Source: Planctomycetota bacterium (lineage in GTDB: Bacteria > Planctomycetota > Planctomycetia > Gemmatales > Gemmataceae). Taken from it: a DNA stretch of 62,392 nt. Where the stretch lies: positions 1 to 62,392 of the forward strand of contig VGYC01000016.1 in assembly GCA_016873095.1 (NCBI GenBank), given 5' to 3'. Position numbers and translations under genes: made by a program. The notes beneath the pieces were generated by a model, which was not told where the DNA came from, ran no database searches, and saw only the letters and a list, made by a program, of their open reading frames with translations. The number at the start of each line of letters is the position of its first letter. Position 1 is the stretch's first letter. Below, piece after piece: positions 18,193-25,421 of the stretch.

Positions 18193-18495
18193 TCAATCGA
18201 AACTCAACCCAGCATGGTCCAGGAGTCCAAAGAAGAAATACAGCTTTGTACACTCGTCATGATCGTTTATTTCGTACTTGTCCAGGAACTGATTGACCAT
18301 GGGATAATGATCGTTTGTAAGCACTCGTTCGGCGATATGGGCAAGGTGATTCAACACCTGTGAGGTTGCACTGTCCAGAACGGCGAAAACGTCCGACTCC
18401 GAACGACATTCGTAGCGAAGGACCGGCTCGATCACATAATGCAATTCTAGCGGCAGTTGAACAAGCACGCCGGCATTATCAGGCATACTGTTCAT
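18193..18495 (-). CDS. Small hypothetical protein in the ExbB/GTPase cluster
   Basis: A 100-residue protein starting MNSMPDNAGVLVQLPLEL if the ATG at 18495 is used, which has AAAGGATTGC upstream. A start at 18534 would overlap the previous gene by four bases (ATGA). It is mostly alpha-helical, with no signal peptide or membrane helix. It contains YVIEPVLRYECRSESDVF and LYFFFGLLDHAGLSF, and two Cys. No family is recognised. The tight position between the TolR-like gene and the GTPase gene suggests a cytoplasmic accessory or adaptor. Confidence 0.7.
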   Translation of the reverse strand: MNSMPDNAGVLVQLPLELHYVIEPVLRYECRSESDVFAVLDSATSQVLNHLAHIAERVLTNDHYPMVNQFLDKYEINDHDECTKLYFFFGLLDHAGLSFD

Positions 18496-18530
18496 GCGGC
18501 AATCCTTTGTTCCTGTGAGGCACGGAGAGG

Positions 18531-19193
18531 TCAATCGCCGGTTGTGAGCTTGGCGTTCATTTCCGACTTTAGCAGCGTGAACTGGCCATGCTTGCGGGCT
18601 CGCTCTTGAAGGCGCATGACAGCGCCGTGGCGCTCGCCGACGCTGTCCTTGGTCAGCAGTATGGTCACCTGGTAGCGGCCGGGCTTGTCCTTGAACAGCT
18701 TCTCCACATCTTCGAGCGGCACCGCCGGCGGCTTACGGTCAATCAGGTAATAGCGGTGGTCTTTCACATTGTCGCCGCCGAGCAACAAGATGGTGAGCGG
18801 TTCGCGCTTCAGGTCGCCATTGTCCTTGTCGTCGCCGTTTTTCTTTGTCAGTCCGCCGTCGCCGTTGCCAGCCCCCTTGCCCTTGCCGATTCCGTCGCCG
18901 CTGCCGCCCCCCTTGCCCGGTCCGCCGCCGCCGGGGCCGCCCAGCGGAAAGAATGCGTAGATGAGAGCCGCCGTCAGCACGGCGCCCATTGCCTTGCTCC
19001 ACGACAGCACGTCCGACGGCACTGCCTTGCGAAGCGCGATGCGGCCAATCAGGCGAACGATGGGCCCGGTCAGGAACCAGCCGACAATCAAACCTCCCAG
19101 CGCCGCCGCCAGGCGCATGAACGTGTACAGCGTTTCCGAGAGCCCGAGGTCAATCCAGGCCAGCAGGAGCTGGTCGGCGGCTGCCGGCATCAT
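18531..19193 (-). CDS. Two-helix membrane protein with TolR/ExbD-like C-terminal domain
   Basis: A 220-residue protein. It has two membrane helices at about 22-48 and 62-84 and a Gly/Lys/Asp-rich linker at about 86-135. The C-terminal alpha/beta domain (about 136-215) includes LTILLLGGDNV, VPLEDVEKLF, YQVTILLTKDSV and AVMRLQERARKHGQFTLL. The last part follows the pattern of ExbD/TolR periplasmic domains (Val-Ile-rich strand, Asp, then the helix ending before GQ). Its ATG overlaps the preceding ExbD-like stop by four bases, implying coupled translation. It may carry the peptidoglycan- or partner-binding domain that the preceding protein lacks. Confidence 0.75.
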   Translation of the reverse strand: MMPAAADQLLLAWIDLGLSETLYTFMRLAAALGGLIVGWFLTGPIVRLIGRIALRKAVPSDVLSWSKAMGAVLTAALIYAFFPLGGPGGGGPGKGGGSGDGIGKGKGAGNGDGGLTKKNGDDKDNGDLKREPLTILLLGGDNVKDHRYYLIDRKPPAVPLEDVEKLFKDKPGRYQVTILLTKDSVGERHGAVMRLQERARKHGQFTLLKSEMNAKLTTGD

Positions 19194-19774
19194 GGCATCT
19201 TCTCCTGCAGTGACTGGGCCACGCCGGTAAACCAGCGTTTGTAGGCCGTTTCCTGGGCCAGCGTCGGCCAGCCGGTCTCGATGCGCGGATAGAGAAAATG
19301 ATAATAAAGCTGCCGCTCGCCCGCCTCCTTCTTGTGCCGGGCAATCAGCGCTCGCGCGGATTTCTCGTCGGCGATTGGCTGCACGGGGTTGTCGAGATTG
19401 GTCGGATCGAAAAACGATAACGCGCCGGTCTTGCCGTCGATGTCGAGCACGCGAACATAGGTCGGCCGCAGCAAGGCCTGCTGCTTCTCCTTGCGCAGTT
19501 TTTCAAGTTCCTGCATCAGCAGAGTCATCTTGACCAGCGAGGATTGCAGCTTCTCGATGCGTTGCAAGTCCTGGTTTTTCTTGTTCAGCTCGCGCTTCAC
19601 AGATTCATAGGCGTCGGCGAGGTCTTCCGGCGCGAGGCTGGCCTTGCCGTCTCCCTCGGAGCCTTCCTCCTCGCCGAACACCGGCATGAGCAGAAAGATG
19701 CAGAACATGAGCAACAGTACGTCGATGAGCGGGATGAAGAAGCGCGTCACGCTCCGGGCCGGCATGTCGATCAT
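19190..19774 (-). CDS. ExbD/TolR-like transmembrane protein with coiled coil
   Basis: A 194-residue protein. Its N-terminus has the ExbD/TolR hallmark: a short cytoplasmic lead, then a single membrane helix (12-33) holding an Asp at residue 18 in FIPLIDVLLLMFCIFLLMP. In the ExbD/TolR/MotB family this Asp is the proton-relay residue. A coiled coil follows at about 50-100 (ESVKRELNKKNQDLQRIEKL). A small C-terminal domain contains YYHFLYPRIETGWPT, which is not the canonical TolR domain. The ATG overlaps the ExbB-like stop codon (ATGA), giving strict coupling. It would act in the inner membrane with the upstream channel protein. Confidence 0.82.
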   Translation of the reverse strand: MIDMPARSVTRFFIPLIDVLLLMFCIFLLMPVFGEEEGSEGDGKASLAPEDLADAYESVKRELNKKNQDLQRIEKLQSSLVKMTLLMQELEKLRKEKQQALLRPTYVRVLDIDGKTGALSFFDPTNLDNPVQPIADEKSARALIARHKKEAGERQLYYHFLYPRIETGWPTLAQETAYKRWFTGVAQSLQEKMP

Positions 19775-20283
19775 GGCACATCTCCCGGAGGCGCCGTCGC
19801 CCCGCCGCCGAGAGTCAGGATCAGGTCGCGGCCGAGCAGCACCATCCACGGCGGCAAGATATTGATGAGCGCCATGAACAGCCCGCTCCCCGTGGCCGTT
19901 ATCGCCGGCGCATACTTCTCGATGATCACGTGCGGCTGCGTCGGCCCGGTGATCGCACTGAACGTCTGCAAGATGCCCCCCACCGTGCCGAGCAAGCCGA
20001 GCATCGGGAAAAACTCTGCCGCCTGGGCAAGGTTGCTGATCCAGCGGTCCGGACGCTCGTCGAATCCCGTCCCACGCCAGCGAAAGCTCGACCAGCACAG
20101 GATCACTTGCAAGGTAAACAATCCGGAGCCGATGGCGAGAATCAGGCCGTCCATCGTGGACAGATGCTGAAGATAGAAATTCATGGCATCGCGCGGGACG
20201 GATACCGCCACCAGCGCCGCCATCAATAGCGGCACGACACAAAAGCACGTTGGCAGCAACCATTGAATCAGCAAGCGACGCAT
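19771..20283 (-). CDS. MotA/TolQ/ExbB-like proton channel protein
   Basis: A 170-residue inner-membrane protein with three hydrophobic segments (about 8-28, 45-65 and 85-155 in two helices). The ExbB/TolQ signature is clear in the second half: FFPMLGLLGTVGGILQTF, then APAITATGSGLFMALINILP. It is shorter than typical ExbB (about 240 residues), with a reduced cytoplasmic loop. It pairs with the ExbD-like protein downstream, overlapping by four bases. The ATG at 20283 has GGGAGG upstream; a GTG one codon earlier is equally possible. This pair would use the proton or sodium gradient to drive movement. Confidence 0.85.
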   Translation of the reverse strand: MRRLLIQWLLPTCFCVVPLLMAALVAVSVPRDAMNFYLQHLSTMDGLILAIGSGLFTLQVILCWSSFRWRGTGFDERPDRWISNLAQAAEFFPMLGLLGTVGGILQTFSAITGPTQPHVIIEKYAPAITATGSGLFMALINILPPWMVLLGRDLILTLGGGATAPPGDVP

Positions 20284-20375
20284 CACGGCCTCCCGCCGTC
20301 GTTTTACGGTTTGGCCGGGAATCTGCCAGCAACCGAGAAGCGCTCATCAGCCCCATCCAGCGCTTGCAGGGCGTA

Positions 20376-21101
20376 TCAACTCAGCAAGCCTGGCGTGAAA
20401 AAAGCGAAAAGCGTCGTAAGGAAGATGCTGGTGCCGGCCAGGAGCACGCCGGTGATGGCGAGCCAGCGGCCGCCGAGGGTCGGATTGCGCTCCACCGCGT
20501 GCAGGCCGATGCCTCCCAGCGCCAGCACGATGGACTGCGCCAGCAACGCAATGATGCAGATCGTCAGGCCAGCGCCGTTCACCACCGCCAGAATGCCGAG
20601 CAACCCGGCGATCAGGCCGCCAAGCACGCTAAAAAGCGCGAAGCCGGAGACGCGCGGCGGTTGTTGCCAGGAGCGTACTCGATAGTTCTTGCATGGACCG
20701 CACAGGGTGTCGCCCTCAAGCTCGATCACGCAGTCATTGCAGAACGCCTCGCCGCAATCGCGACAGGTCTTGCGTGACGGCAGCTGATTATGGTTGAGGC
20801 AGAAGTTGGGGTCGAAGCGGAATTTCCTGCCTGGCCGACGTGAGCGCCGTTCGCGGCGCTCGTCGCCGTCACTGGGATGAGGCAGCGGCGAATCGGTTCG
20901 GGGCTCTAGTCGCGACTGCTCGAACTTCAAGGGCTCGAGCACTGGCACGCCGGCTGGCGCGGCGGTATCGGCTGGCGGTGGCACCGTGCTCTCCCATGGC
21001 ACCTGATTACCGTGGCCGCATTCGCAAAACAGCAACGAACCAGCCGATGCTTCCGGCCGGCCATGCGTCTTACCACAACCCTTGCACGAAAACCAGATCA
21101 C
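20376..21101 (-). CDS. Zinc-finger membrane protein (zinc ribbon plus B-box-like)
   Basis: A 241-residue protein starting VIWFSCKGCGKTHGRPEAS from the GTG at 21101, which has GGTGGAGAG upstream. Two Cys-rich modules are seen. The first is a ribbon of CKGC and CECGHGNQV. The second, at about 120-165, resembles a B-box: NFCLNHNQLPSRKTCRDC, then CNDCVIELEGDTLCGPC. The C-terminal third has three or four membrane helices (for example LFSVLGGLIAGLLGILAVV). It is first in the cluster, 90 bases before the ExbB-like gene. The zinc modules probably face the cytoplasm and bind a partner. Confidence 0.8.
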   Translation of the reverse strand: MIWFSCKGCGKTHGRPEASAGSLLFCECGHGNQVPWESTVPPPADTAAPAGVPVLEPLKFEQSRLEPRTDSPLPHPSDGDERRERRSRRPGRKFRFDPNFCLNHNQLPSRKTCRDCGEAFCNDCVIELEGDTLCGPCKNYRVRSWQQPPRVSGFALFSVLGGLIAGLLGILAVVNGAGLTICIIALLAQSIVLALGGIGLHAVERNPTLGGRWLAITGVLLAGTSIFLTTLFAFFTPGLLS

Positions 21102-21336
21102 GCCCGCTCTCCACCTTGACGGCCGCCAGGATTCCGCCGACGTTGCATTATACTTGGCGCGAACGGATGACACAAATGAAGGGGCAATACGGCAATGCTC
21201 CTGCCAACCTGGAAGTGTTCATGGCAGGATCGGCTCGGAAGGAGCCTGGCCCCTCGAGTTCGCGCTCGTCTCGCCGAGAACGCGGAGTATATCTGTCTTA
21301 TCGAGCAACCGTAGAGCCTACTGAGGAGCGAGCTTC
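21102..21336. promoter_or_regulatory. Divergent intergenic region upstream of the ExbB/GTPase cluster
   Basis: This 235-base gap separates the start of the seven-gene minus cluster (21101) from the plus-strand gene at 21337. It must carry the promoters of both. I could not identify convincing -35/-10 or sigma-54 elements. It is listed for position only. Confidence 0.35.
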
Positions 21337-21750
21337 ATGCAGTCGTTGTATTTCGTGCTGGCGGCGGTGCATCTGGTGGCCATCGCGATCACCGGTATCA
21401 TGTGGACCATCATCGATCTGCGGCCGAACTCGTCGCTCAAGAAGAATTTTCGCGACATCCGCGCGGTCCATTTCGGCTCGCTGTACCTGACGCCCATTCT
21501 GCTCGGTCTGGCGTTTGCTTTTGAACGCCTGAACGTGCCGGCCTGGCATCAAGCCTTCTTCCCCGCCGGGCTGGGCTTGCTCGTCCTCTTCAGCAGCATC
21601 GGCTATGTCTTCCCCCGTCCGGAAGGACTCGATCCCTTTTACTACTGGACGCGCGGCTGGGCCATGATCCTCGCCATCATCGGCCTGGTTTGCCTGGTGG
21701 TGGCGCTGTGCTGGACGGCGTCGGTGCTGGTGATCTATTCCTTGCATTAG
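21337..21750 (+). CDS. Four-helix integral membrane protein
   Basis: A 137-residue hydrophobic protein starting MQSLYFVLAAVHLVAIAITG. It has four predicted membrane helices (about 3-25, 45-63, 75-92 and 108-135). A conserved-looking short loop RPNSSLKKNFRDIRAVHFGS lies after the first helix. GGAGCGAGCTTC precedes the ATG. I do not recognise the family. It is divergent from the zinc-finger/ExbB cluster, so a functional link is possible but unproven. Confidence 0.75.
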   Translation: MQSLYFVLAAVHLVAIAITGIMWTIIDLRPNSSLKKNFRDIRAVHFGSLYLTPILLGLAFAFERLNVPAWHQAFFPAGLGLLVLFSSIGYVFPRPEGLDPFYYWTRGWAMILAIIGLVCLVVALCWTASVLVIYSLH

Positions 21751-21893
21751 GATGAGCCGGCATGCCTCGACCTGGGCGGGCAGGATATTCTTCTGGCGTC
21801 CGGACGAAGTTGCAGCGTCGTCGTCCGGACGATGGCATAATGACAGTAACTCGTTACGCACCCAGGATCGACACCAGCGAAGCAAGGAACTGG

Positions 21894-22271
21894 ATGAGGA
21901 GTATCCCAGGCTATTTTGCCATCATTGCCGTCACGACCCTCGCAACTATCGATACACCGCGGCTGGATGCCCAGCACTGGGCGGGTGGTGAATACGAGCG
22001 GCGTACAAGGCCCGGCTACAACGTGCCGTTCGATGGCGCGCCGTACACACAGATCTATAACTACGAGACGGGCTCGCTGCTCTACTTCGGCGGGAATCCG
22101 CGCGGGCTCATCTACCAGGAGTATCTCGATCGCGTGGATCGTGCCATGAAGTTTGGCTATCGCATGCCCGATGATCCATTCGGCCCAAAGTCGCCCTACA
22201 ATCGCGGCTATCAGTATGACCGGCCACGCATGGGCGTCGGCATCGGCACGGGCTTCTTCCGCTGGCGTTGA
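21894..22271 (+). CDS. Small secreted hypothetical protein
   Basis: A 125-residue protein starting MRSIPGYFAIIAVTTLATID. It has a signal peptide ending near residue 25 (PRLDAQ) and a ribosome-binding site AAGGAACTGG. An upstream ATG at 21840 is possible but leaves the signal peptide internal. The mature part is rich in Tyr, Gly, Arg and Pro (for example YETGSLLYFGGNPRGLIYQE). It ends in a Gly-rich GVGIGTGFFRWR. Function unknown. Confidence 0.7.
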   Translation: MRSIPGYFAIIAVTTLATIDTPRLDAQHWAGGEYERRTRPGYNVPFDGAPYTQIYNYETGSLLYFGGNPRGLIYQEYLDRVDRAMKFGYRMPDDPFGPKSPYNRGYQYDRPRMGVGIGTGFFRWR

Positions 22272-22277
22272 TATGCC

Positions 22278-22640
22278 CTATTTGAAGTCGGCGATGGCCT
22301 TTTGCCGGTCTGGAGCGAAGTCGAAGAGGTTGTGCAGTTTGCAGATCTCGAAAACGCGGTAGGTCTCTGGCCCGACGCTGGCGAGTTTCAGCTGTCCGCC
22401 ATTCTTATCGAGCCGGCGCTTGATGCTGACCAGCTTGGCGAGAAAGACGCTGAACAGGCAATACGGATCCTTGGGACCGAGTTCGAGGACCAGTTTGCGG
22501 CAGCCGTCCTCGTTGATCAACTCCAGGATATCCTCACTGAAGCCGTAGATATCTTCCTCACCAAGACGCGAGTTGCGCAGGCGAGCGCAGAAAACGTCTC
22601 CCTCCTGATCCACCTCGATCTGGCGATACTGACGACCCAT
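22278..22640 (-). CDS. STAS-domain protein (anti-anti-sigma factor-like)
   Basis: A 120-residue protein with the STAS fold pattern: first strands IEVDQEGDVFCARL, then LELINEDGCRKLVLELG. FLAKLVSIKRRLDKNGGQLK and LASVGPETYRVFEICKLHNLF follow as the later helix-strand elements. Such proteins usually switch anti-sigma kinases by phosphorylation of a Ser or Thr. Here the usual Asp-Ser/Thr position reads GPKDPYCLFSVFL, so the phospho-site is not certain. The ATG at 22640 has GGGGAATG upstream. No anti-sigma kinase gene is adjacent. Convergent with 21894. Confidence 0.85.
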   Translation of the reverse strand: MGRQYRQIEVDQEGDVFCARLRNSRLGEEDIYGFSEDILELINEDGCRKLVLELGPKDPYCLFSVFLAKLVSIKRRLDKNGGQLKLASVGPETYRVFEICKLHNLFDFAPDRQKAIADFK

Positions 22641-22746
22641 CACATTCCCCGAAAACCGGCCCACGACACGGCCGTATTCATTCTACCCAACCGACGAGGC
22701 AGGGAATGGAGTTCCGACGGTTCCACCGCCAGCCGTGTCGATCCTT

Positions 22747-23196
22747 TCAGTTCTTTCGTGCCGCGTCCTTCAGCGTGGTGATCTCGATAATGCCGCGGCG
22801 AACCTTGAAGGTCACGTTGCCCTTGCACGCCGGCGCCAACGCGTATGAAAGCACGCTGCCCAGCGGCAACGACTTGCTCTTGGTCTTGAGAATGAACTGT
22901 GTGTCATAGATACTGGGCTCGTCAGGAAACTCGTTCTTGATCGCGTCGACATTCACCTTGATGCGCACTTTCTTGCCGCGCTTGTCGAGTTCTTTCAAAA
23001 GGATTTCGAGGACCTCCTTCAAGTTCATCGGCTTGTTGAAAAGCTTCGCGTCCACGGCCAGGCCGAGCGCTGCCCTGGTGTCCGCCAGCGTGGGTTCCTT
23101 GGCCTGGACCTTTTTCTTGGGAGCATCCTCGGCAACGGCGCTTGTGGCCGACAGAATCCAGATCATCACGATGCAGGCGGAATTCTTCACGGACAT
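22747..23196 (-). CDS. Small secreted protein, possible STN-like domain
   Basis: A 149-residue protein beginning MSVKNSACIVMIWILSAT, with a signal peptide cleaved after AVA. GAGGAGTTGC precedes the ATG at 23196. The mature protein holds a Lys/Pro linker, then LGLAVDAKLFNKPMNLKEVL, VRIKVNVDAIKNEF and GSVLSYALAP. It ends with a strand pair, VTFKVRRGIIEITT. This order resembles the secretin/TonB short N-terminal domain often found singly in planctomycete exported proteins. The match is by eye and tentative. Confidence 0.7.
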   Translation of the reverse strand: MSVKNSACIVMIWILSATSAVAEDAPKKKVQAKEPTLADTRAALGLAVDAKLFNKPMNLKEVLEILLKELDKRGKKVRIKVNVDAIKNEFPDEPSIYDTQFILKTKSKSLPLGSVLSYALAPACKGNVTFKVRRGIIEITTLKDAARKN

Positions 23197-23233
23197 GTTC
23201 GCAACTCCTCGCGCCACGCAAGCGTGCTGCAAG

Positions 23234-23294
23234 CTCGCCTGGCGGTTTCGCGCACGTTGTCGCGCGCTATGAAGTGCGCGAAACCGCAAGCGAG
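23234..23294. repeat. Palindromic interspersed element P, copy 1
   Basis: CTCGCCTGGCGGTTTCGCGC at 23234-23253 pairs with GTGCGCGAAACCGCAAGCGA at 23274-23293 around a short loop. Copies 2-4 are at 47861, 49101 and 53469. It starts 16 bases past the stop codon of the SUMF1 gene, between that gene and the next minus-strand gene. Confidence 0.8.
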
Positions 23295-23310
23295 TGGGAC
23301 AATGGCCATC

Positions 23311-24345
23311 TCACTGACTTTCCCGCGTGATCTTCGAGCGCAGATCCTTCAAGTTCGCCTGCTCCTCCATCGGCCGCACCACGCGGAAGCCGACGTAGTC
23401 GGCGTCGGTCATCCACCAGATGCTCTGCGGTCGTTGCGGGTCGCGGCGGAGCCAGTCCTTGCTGGAAGCGCGGCGGGTGGCGCTGCGGCACATCTCCGGC
23501 GGGTCGATCCACGAGCCGCCGCGAGCCACGTAGGGATAACGGTTGGCCGTCGGCAACACCACCGGCTGCAGGCTCGGCTTGTCGAGCGGCGACTTGGCAT
23601 AGACGTCCTTCTGGTAGTGGTCGATGCACCATTCCGCCATGTTGCCGTGCATGTCGTACAGGCCCCACGGGTTCGGCTTCTTCGTCCCCGTCTTGTGGGC
23701 CGCCTCGTCGGAGTTCTTCTCGTACCAGGCGTGGTCATCGAGCTTGGCGGGATCGTCGCCGAAGGAATACGCTGTGGTCGTGCCGGCCCGGCAAGCCCAT
23801 TCCCATTCCGCCTCGGTGGGCAGCCGGTACGTCTTGCCAGTCTTGGCGGAGATCCACAGGCAGTACTGCATGGCCGCGTGATGGTTGACGTTCAGGGCCG
23901 CGAAGCCGTCGTGCCCGTAGCCGAAGGTGGGATCGACATAGGGCGGCGTGGGCCGGCTGATGGCGGCGACCTTGTCCTTCGGATCGACGACCGGCTTGGG
24001 AGCGCCCTTCTTCACCCAGAAGAGGTCGTACTCCTCCCAGGTGACTTCAACCTTCCCCATCCAGAACGGCTTCACGGTCACCGGATGCTGCGGACCCTCA
24101 TCCGGCTTGCGGCCCTTTTCGCTGGCCGGGCTGCCCATCATGTAAGTGCCGCCTGGAATCGGCAGCATCTCGAATGAGACGCGGTCGGTCAGCTTCTCGA
24201 CGTACTTGTCGTGCTTGACCTTGTCGATCTGCGGCAGCTTGTCGAGCGCCTGGCCGGGGGCGGTAGCTTCACGCCCGAGCCAGAGGGCGGCGATTGTGAG
24301 GGCCGCCAGAATCCACGCCGCCGGGTGCTTTCGTGCTTGCGTCAT
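23311..24345 (-). CDS. SUMF1/formylglycine-generating-enzyme family protein
   Basis: A 344-residue exported protein with an N-terminal membrane or signal segment (AAWILAALTIAALWLG). The FGE-sulfatase domain spans about 55-335: PGGTYMMGSP, HPVTVKPFWMGKVEVT, YRLPTEAEWEWACRAG, GLYDMHGNMAEWC, VARGGSWIDPP and VGFRVVR. The catalytic Cys pair of true formylglycine-generating enzyme was not identified with certainty. It may therefore be a noncatalytic binding relative, as most planctomycete copies are thought to be. The ATG has GGAGCTTACC upstream. It is divergent from apbE. Confidence 0.9.
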   Translation of the reverse strand: MTQARKHPAAWILAALTIAALWLGREATAPGQALDKLPQIDKVKHDKYVEKLTDRVSFEMLPIPGGTYMMGSPASEKGRKPDEGPQHPVTVKPFWMGKVEVTWEEYDLFWVKKGAPKPVVDPKDKVAAISRPTPPYVDPTFGYGHDGFAALNVNHHAAMQYCLWISAKTGKTYRLPTEAEWEWACRAGTTTAYSFGDDPAKLDDHAWYEKNSDEAAHKTGTKKPNPWGLYDMHGNMAEWCIDHYQKDVYAKSPLDKPSLQPVVLPTANRYPYVARGGSWIDPPEMCRSATRRASSKDWLRRDPQRPQSIWWMTDADYVGFRVVRPMEEQANLKDLRSKITRESQ

Positions 24346-24393
24346 GTATGGTAAGCTCCAACGAGTTTGGTGCGTGCTGCACGGGGCTTCAAC

Positions 24394-25401
24394 ATGATCG
24401 GGCGATTGTTCCTACTTCTTTGTACACCACTGGCGCTCGTGGGAGTAGCCGACGAGCGGCTGTCTCGCTTCACCTTCAGCGAGCCGCACATGGGGACGCT
24501 GTTCAAGATCACCTTGTACGCGGCGGACAAGGATGCCGCGGACAAGGCCGCCAGGGCCGCGTTCGCCCGTGTCGCCGAGCTTGATGGTATCATGAGCGAC
24601 TACCGGCCCGCCAGTGAATTGATGCAGCTCTGCAAGAAGGCCGGCGGCGATCCGGTGAAGGTCAGTGCCGATCTGTTCGCCGTTCTGCAGGAGGCCCAGG
24701 AAGTCGCCCGCAAGACGGACGGCGCCTTTGACGTCACGATCGGTCCGATAATCCGGCTCTGGCGAAAGGCGCGCCGCACCCGCGAATTGCCGTCGCCCGA
24801 GGCAATCAAGCAAGCCCTCGCCAAGGTCGGCTACGACAAGATGAAGCTCGATGCGACCAAGCGGACCGTGCAGCTGCTGGTGATGGGCATGCTGCTCGAC
24901 CTGGGCGGCATCGCCAAGGGCTACGCCGGCGACGCGGTGCTGGAGGTGCTGCGCAAGCACGGCATCACGCGTGCCCTGGTGGCGGCCGGCGGCGACATCC
25001 GCGTCGGCGACGCACCGCCCGGCGAGAAGGGCTGGAAGGTCGGCATCGCGCCGCTGAAGAATCCCTCCGCACCGCCGAAACATTGTCTTCTTTTGGTCAA
25101 CGCGGCAGTCTCGACGGCCGGCGATGCCGAGCAGGCCATGATCATCGATGGCAAGCGTTACTCGCACATCGTTGATCCGCGGACCGGCCTGGCCCAGCTT
25201 GGCCGGCGTTCCGCCAGCGTCGTCGCCCGCGACGGCGTCACGGCGGACGCATACGATACGGCATTGTGCGTCCTCGGTCCGAAGCGCGGCATGCCCATTG
25301 TCGACAGGATCGCAGGCGCCGCGGCACTGCATGTCCATGACGATGACGGCAAAGAAGTGAGCGCGACGAGCAAACGCTGGGGCGATTTCATCGCGGATTG
25401 A
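24394..25401 (+). CDS. apbE: FAD:protein FMN transferase (ApbE family)
   Basis: A 335-residue exported flavin transferase, which attaches FMN to Thr/Ser of target proteins such as NqrB/RnfG. It starts MIGRLFLLLCTPLALVG, a signal peptide. Family blocks are MGTLFKITLYA, DGIMSDYRPASEL, FDVTIGPIIRLWRK, DLGGIAKGYAGDAVLEVL, ALVAAGGDIRV and SHIVDPRTG, then the metal-binding end ASVVARDGVTADAYDTALCV. All key motifs are intact. An upstream TTG at 24367 is the alternative start. No nqr or rnf genes lie nearby. Confidence 0.92.
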   Translation: MIGRLFLLLCTPLALVGVADERLSRFTFSEPHMGTLFKITLYAADKDAADKAARAAFARVAELDGIMSDYRPASELMQLCKKAGGDPVKVSADLFAVLQEAQEVARKTDGAFDVTIGPIIRLWRKARRTRELPSPEAIKQALAKVGYDKMKLDATKRTVQLLVMGMLLDLGGIAKGYAGDAVLEVLRKHGITRALVAAGGDIRVGDAPPGEKGWKVGIAPLKNPSAPPKHCLLLVNAAVSTAGDAEQAMIIDGKRYSHIVDPRTGLAQLGRRSASVVARDGVTADAYDTALCVLGPKRGMPIVDRIAGAAALHVHDDDGKEVSATSKRWGDFIAD

Positions 25402-25421
25402 TTTCATCTGGAGAGAACACC

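Noticed and set aside
19190-20356. 388-codon frame that includes the ExbD-like gene
   Set aside because: Its first half is out-of-frame shadow of the ExbB-like gene; the true start is at 19774 within the ATGA overlap.
14997-21101. Identification of the ExbB/GTPase cluster as Zorya
   Set aside because: Only a MotA/ExbB-type channel is shared. No ZorB OmpA domain, ZorC or ZorD helicase is present.
23224-24177. 317-codon plus frame over the SUMF1 gene
   Set aside because: Antisense shadow that begins in palindromic element P.
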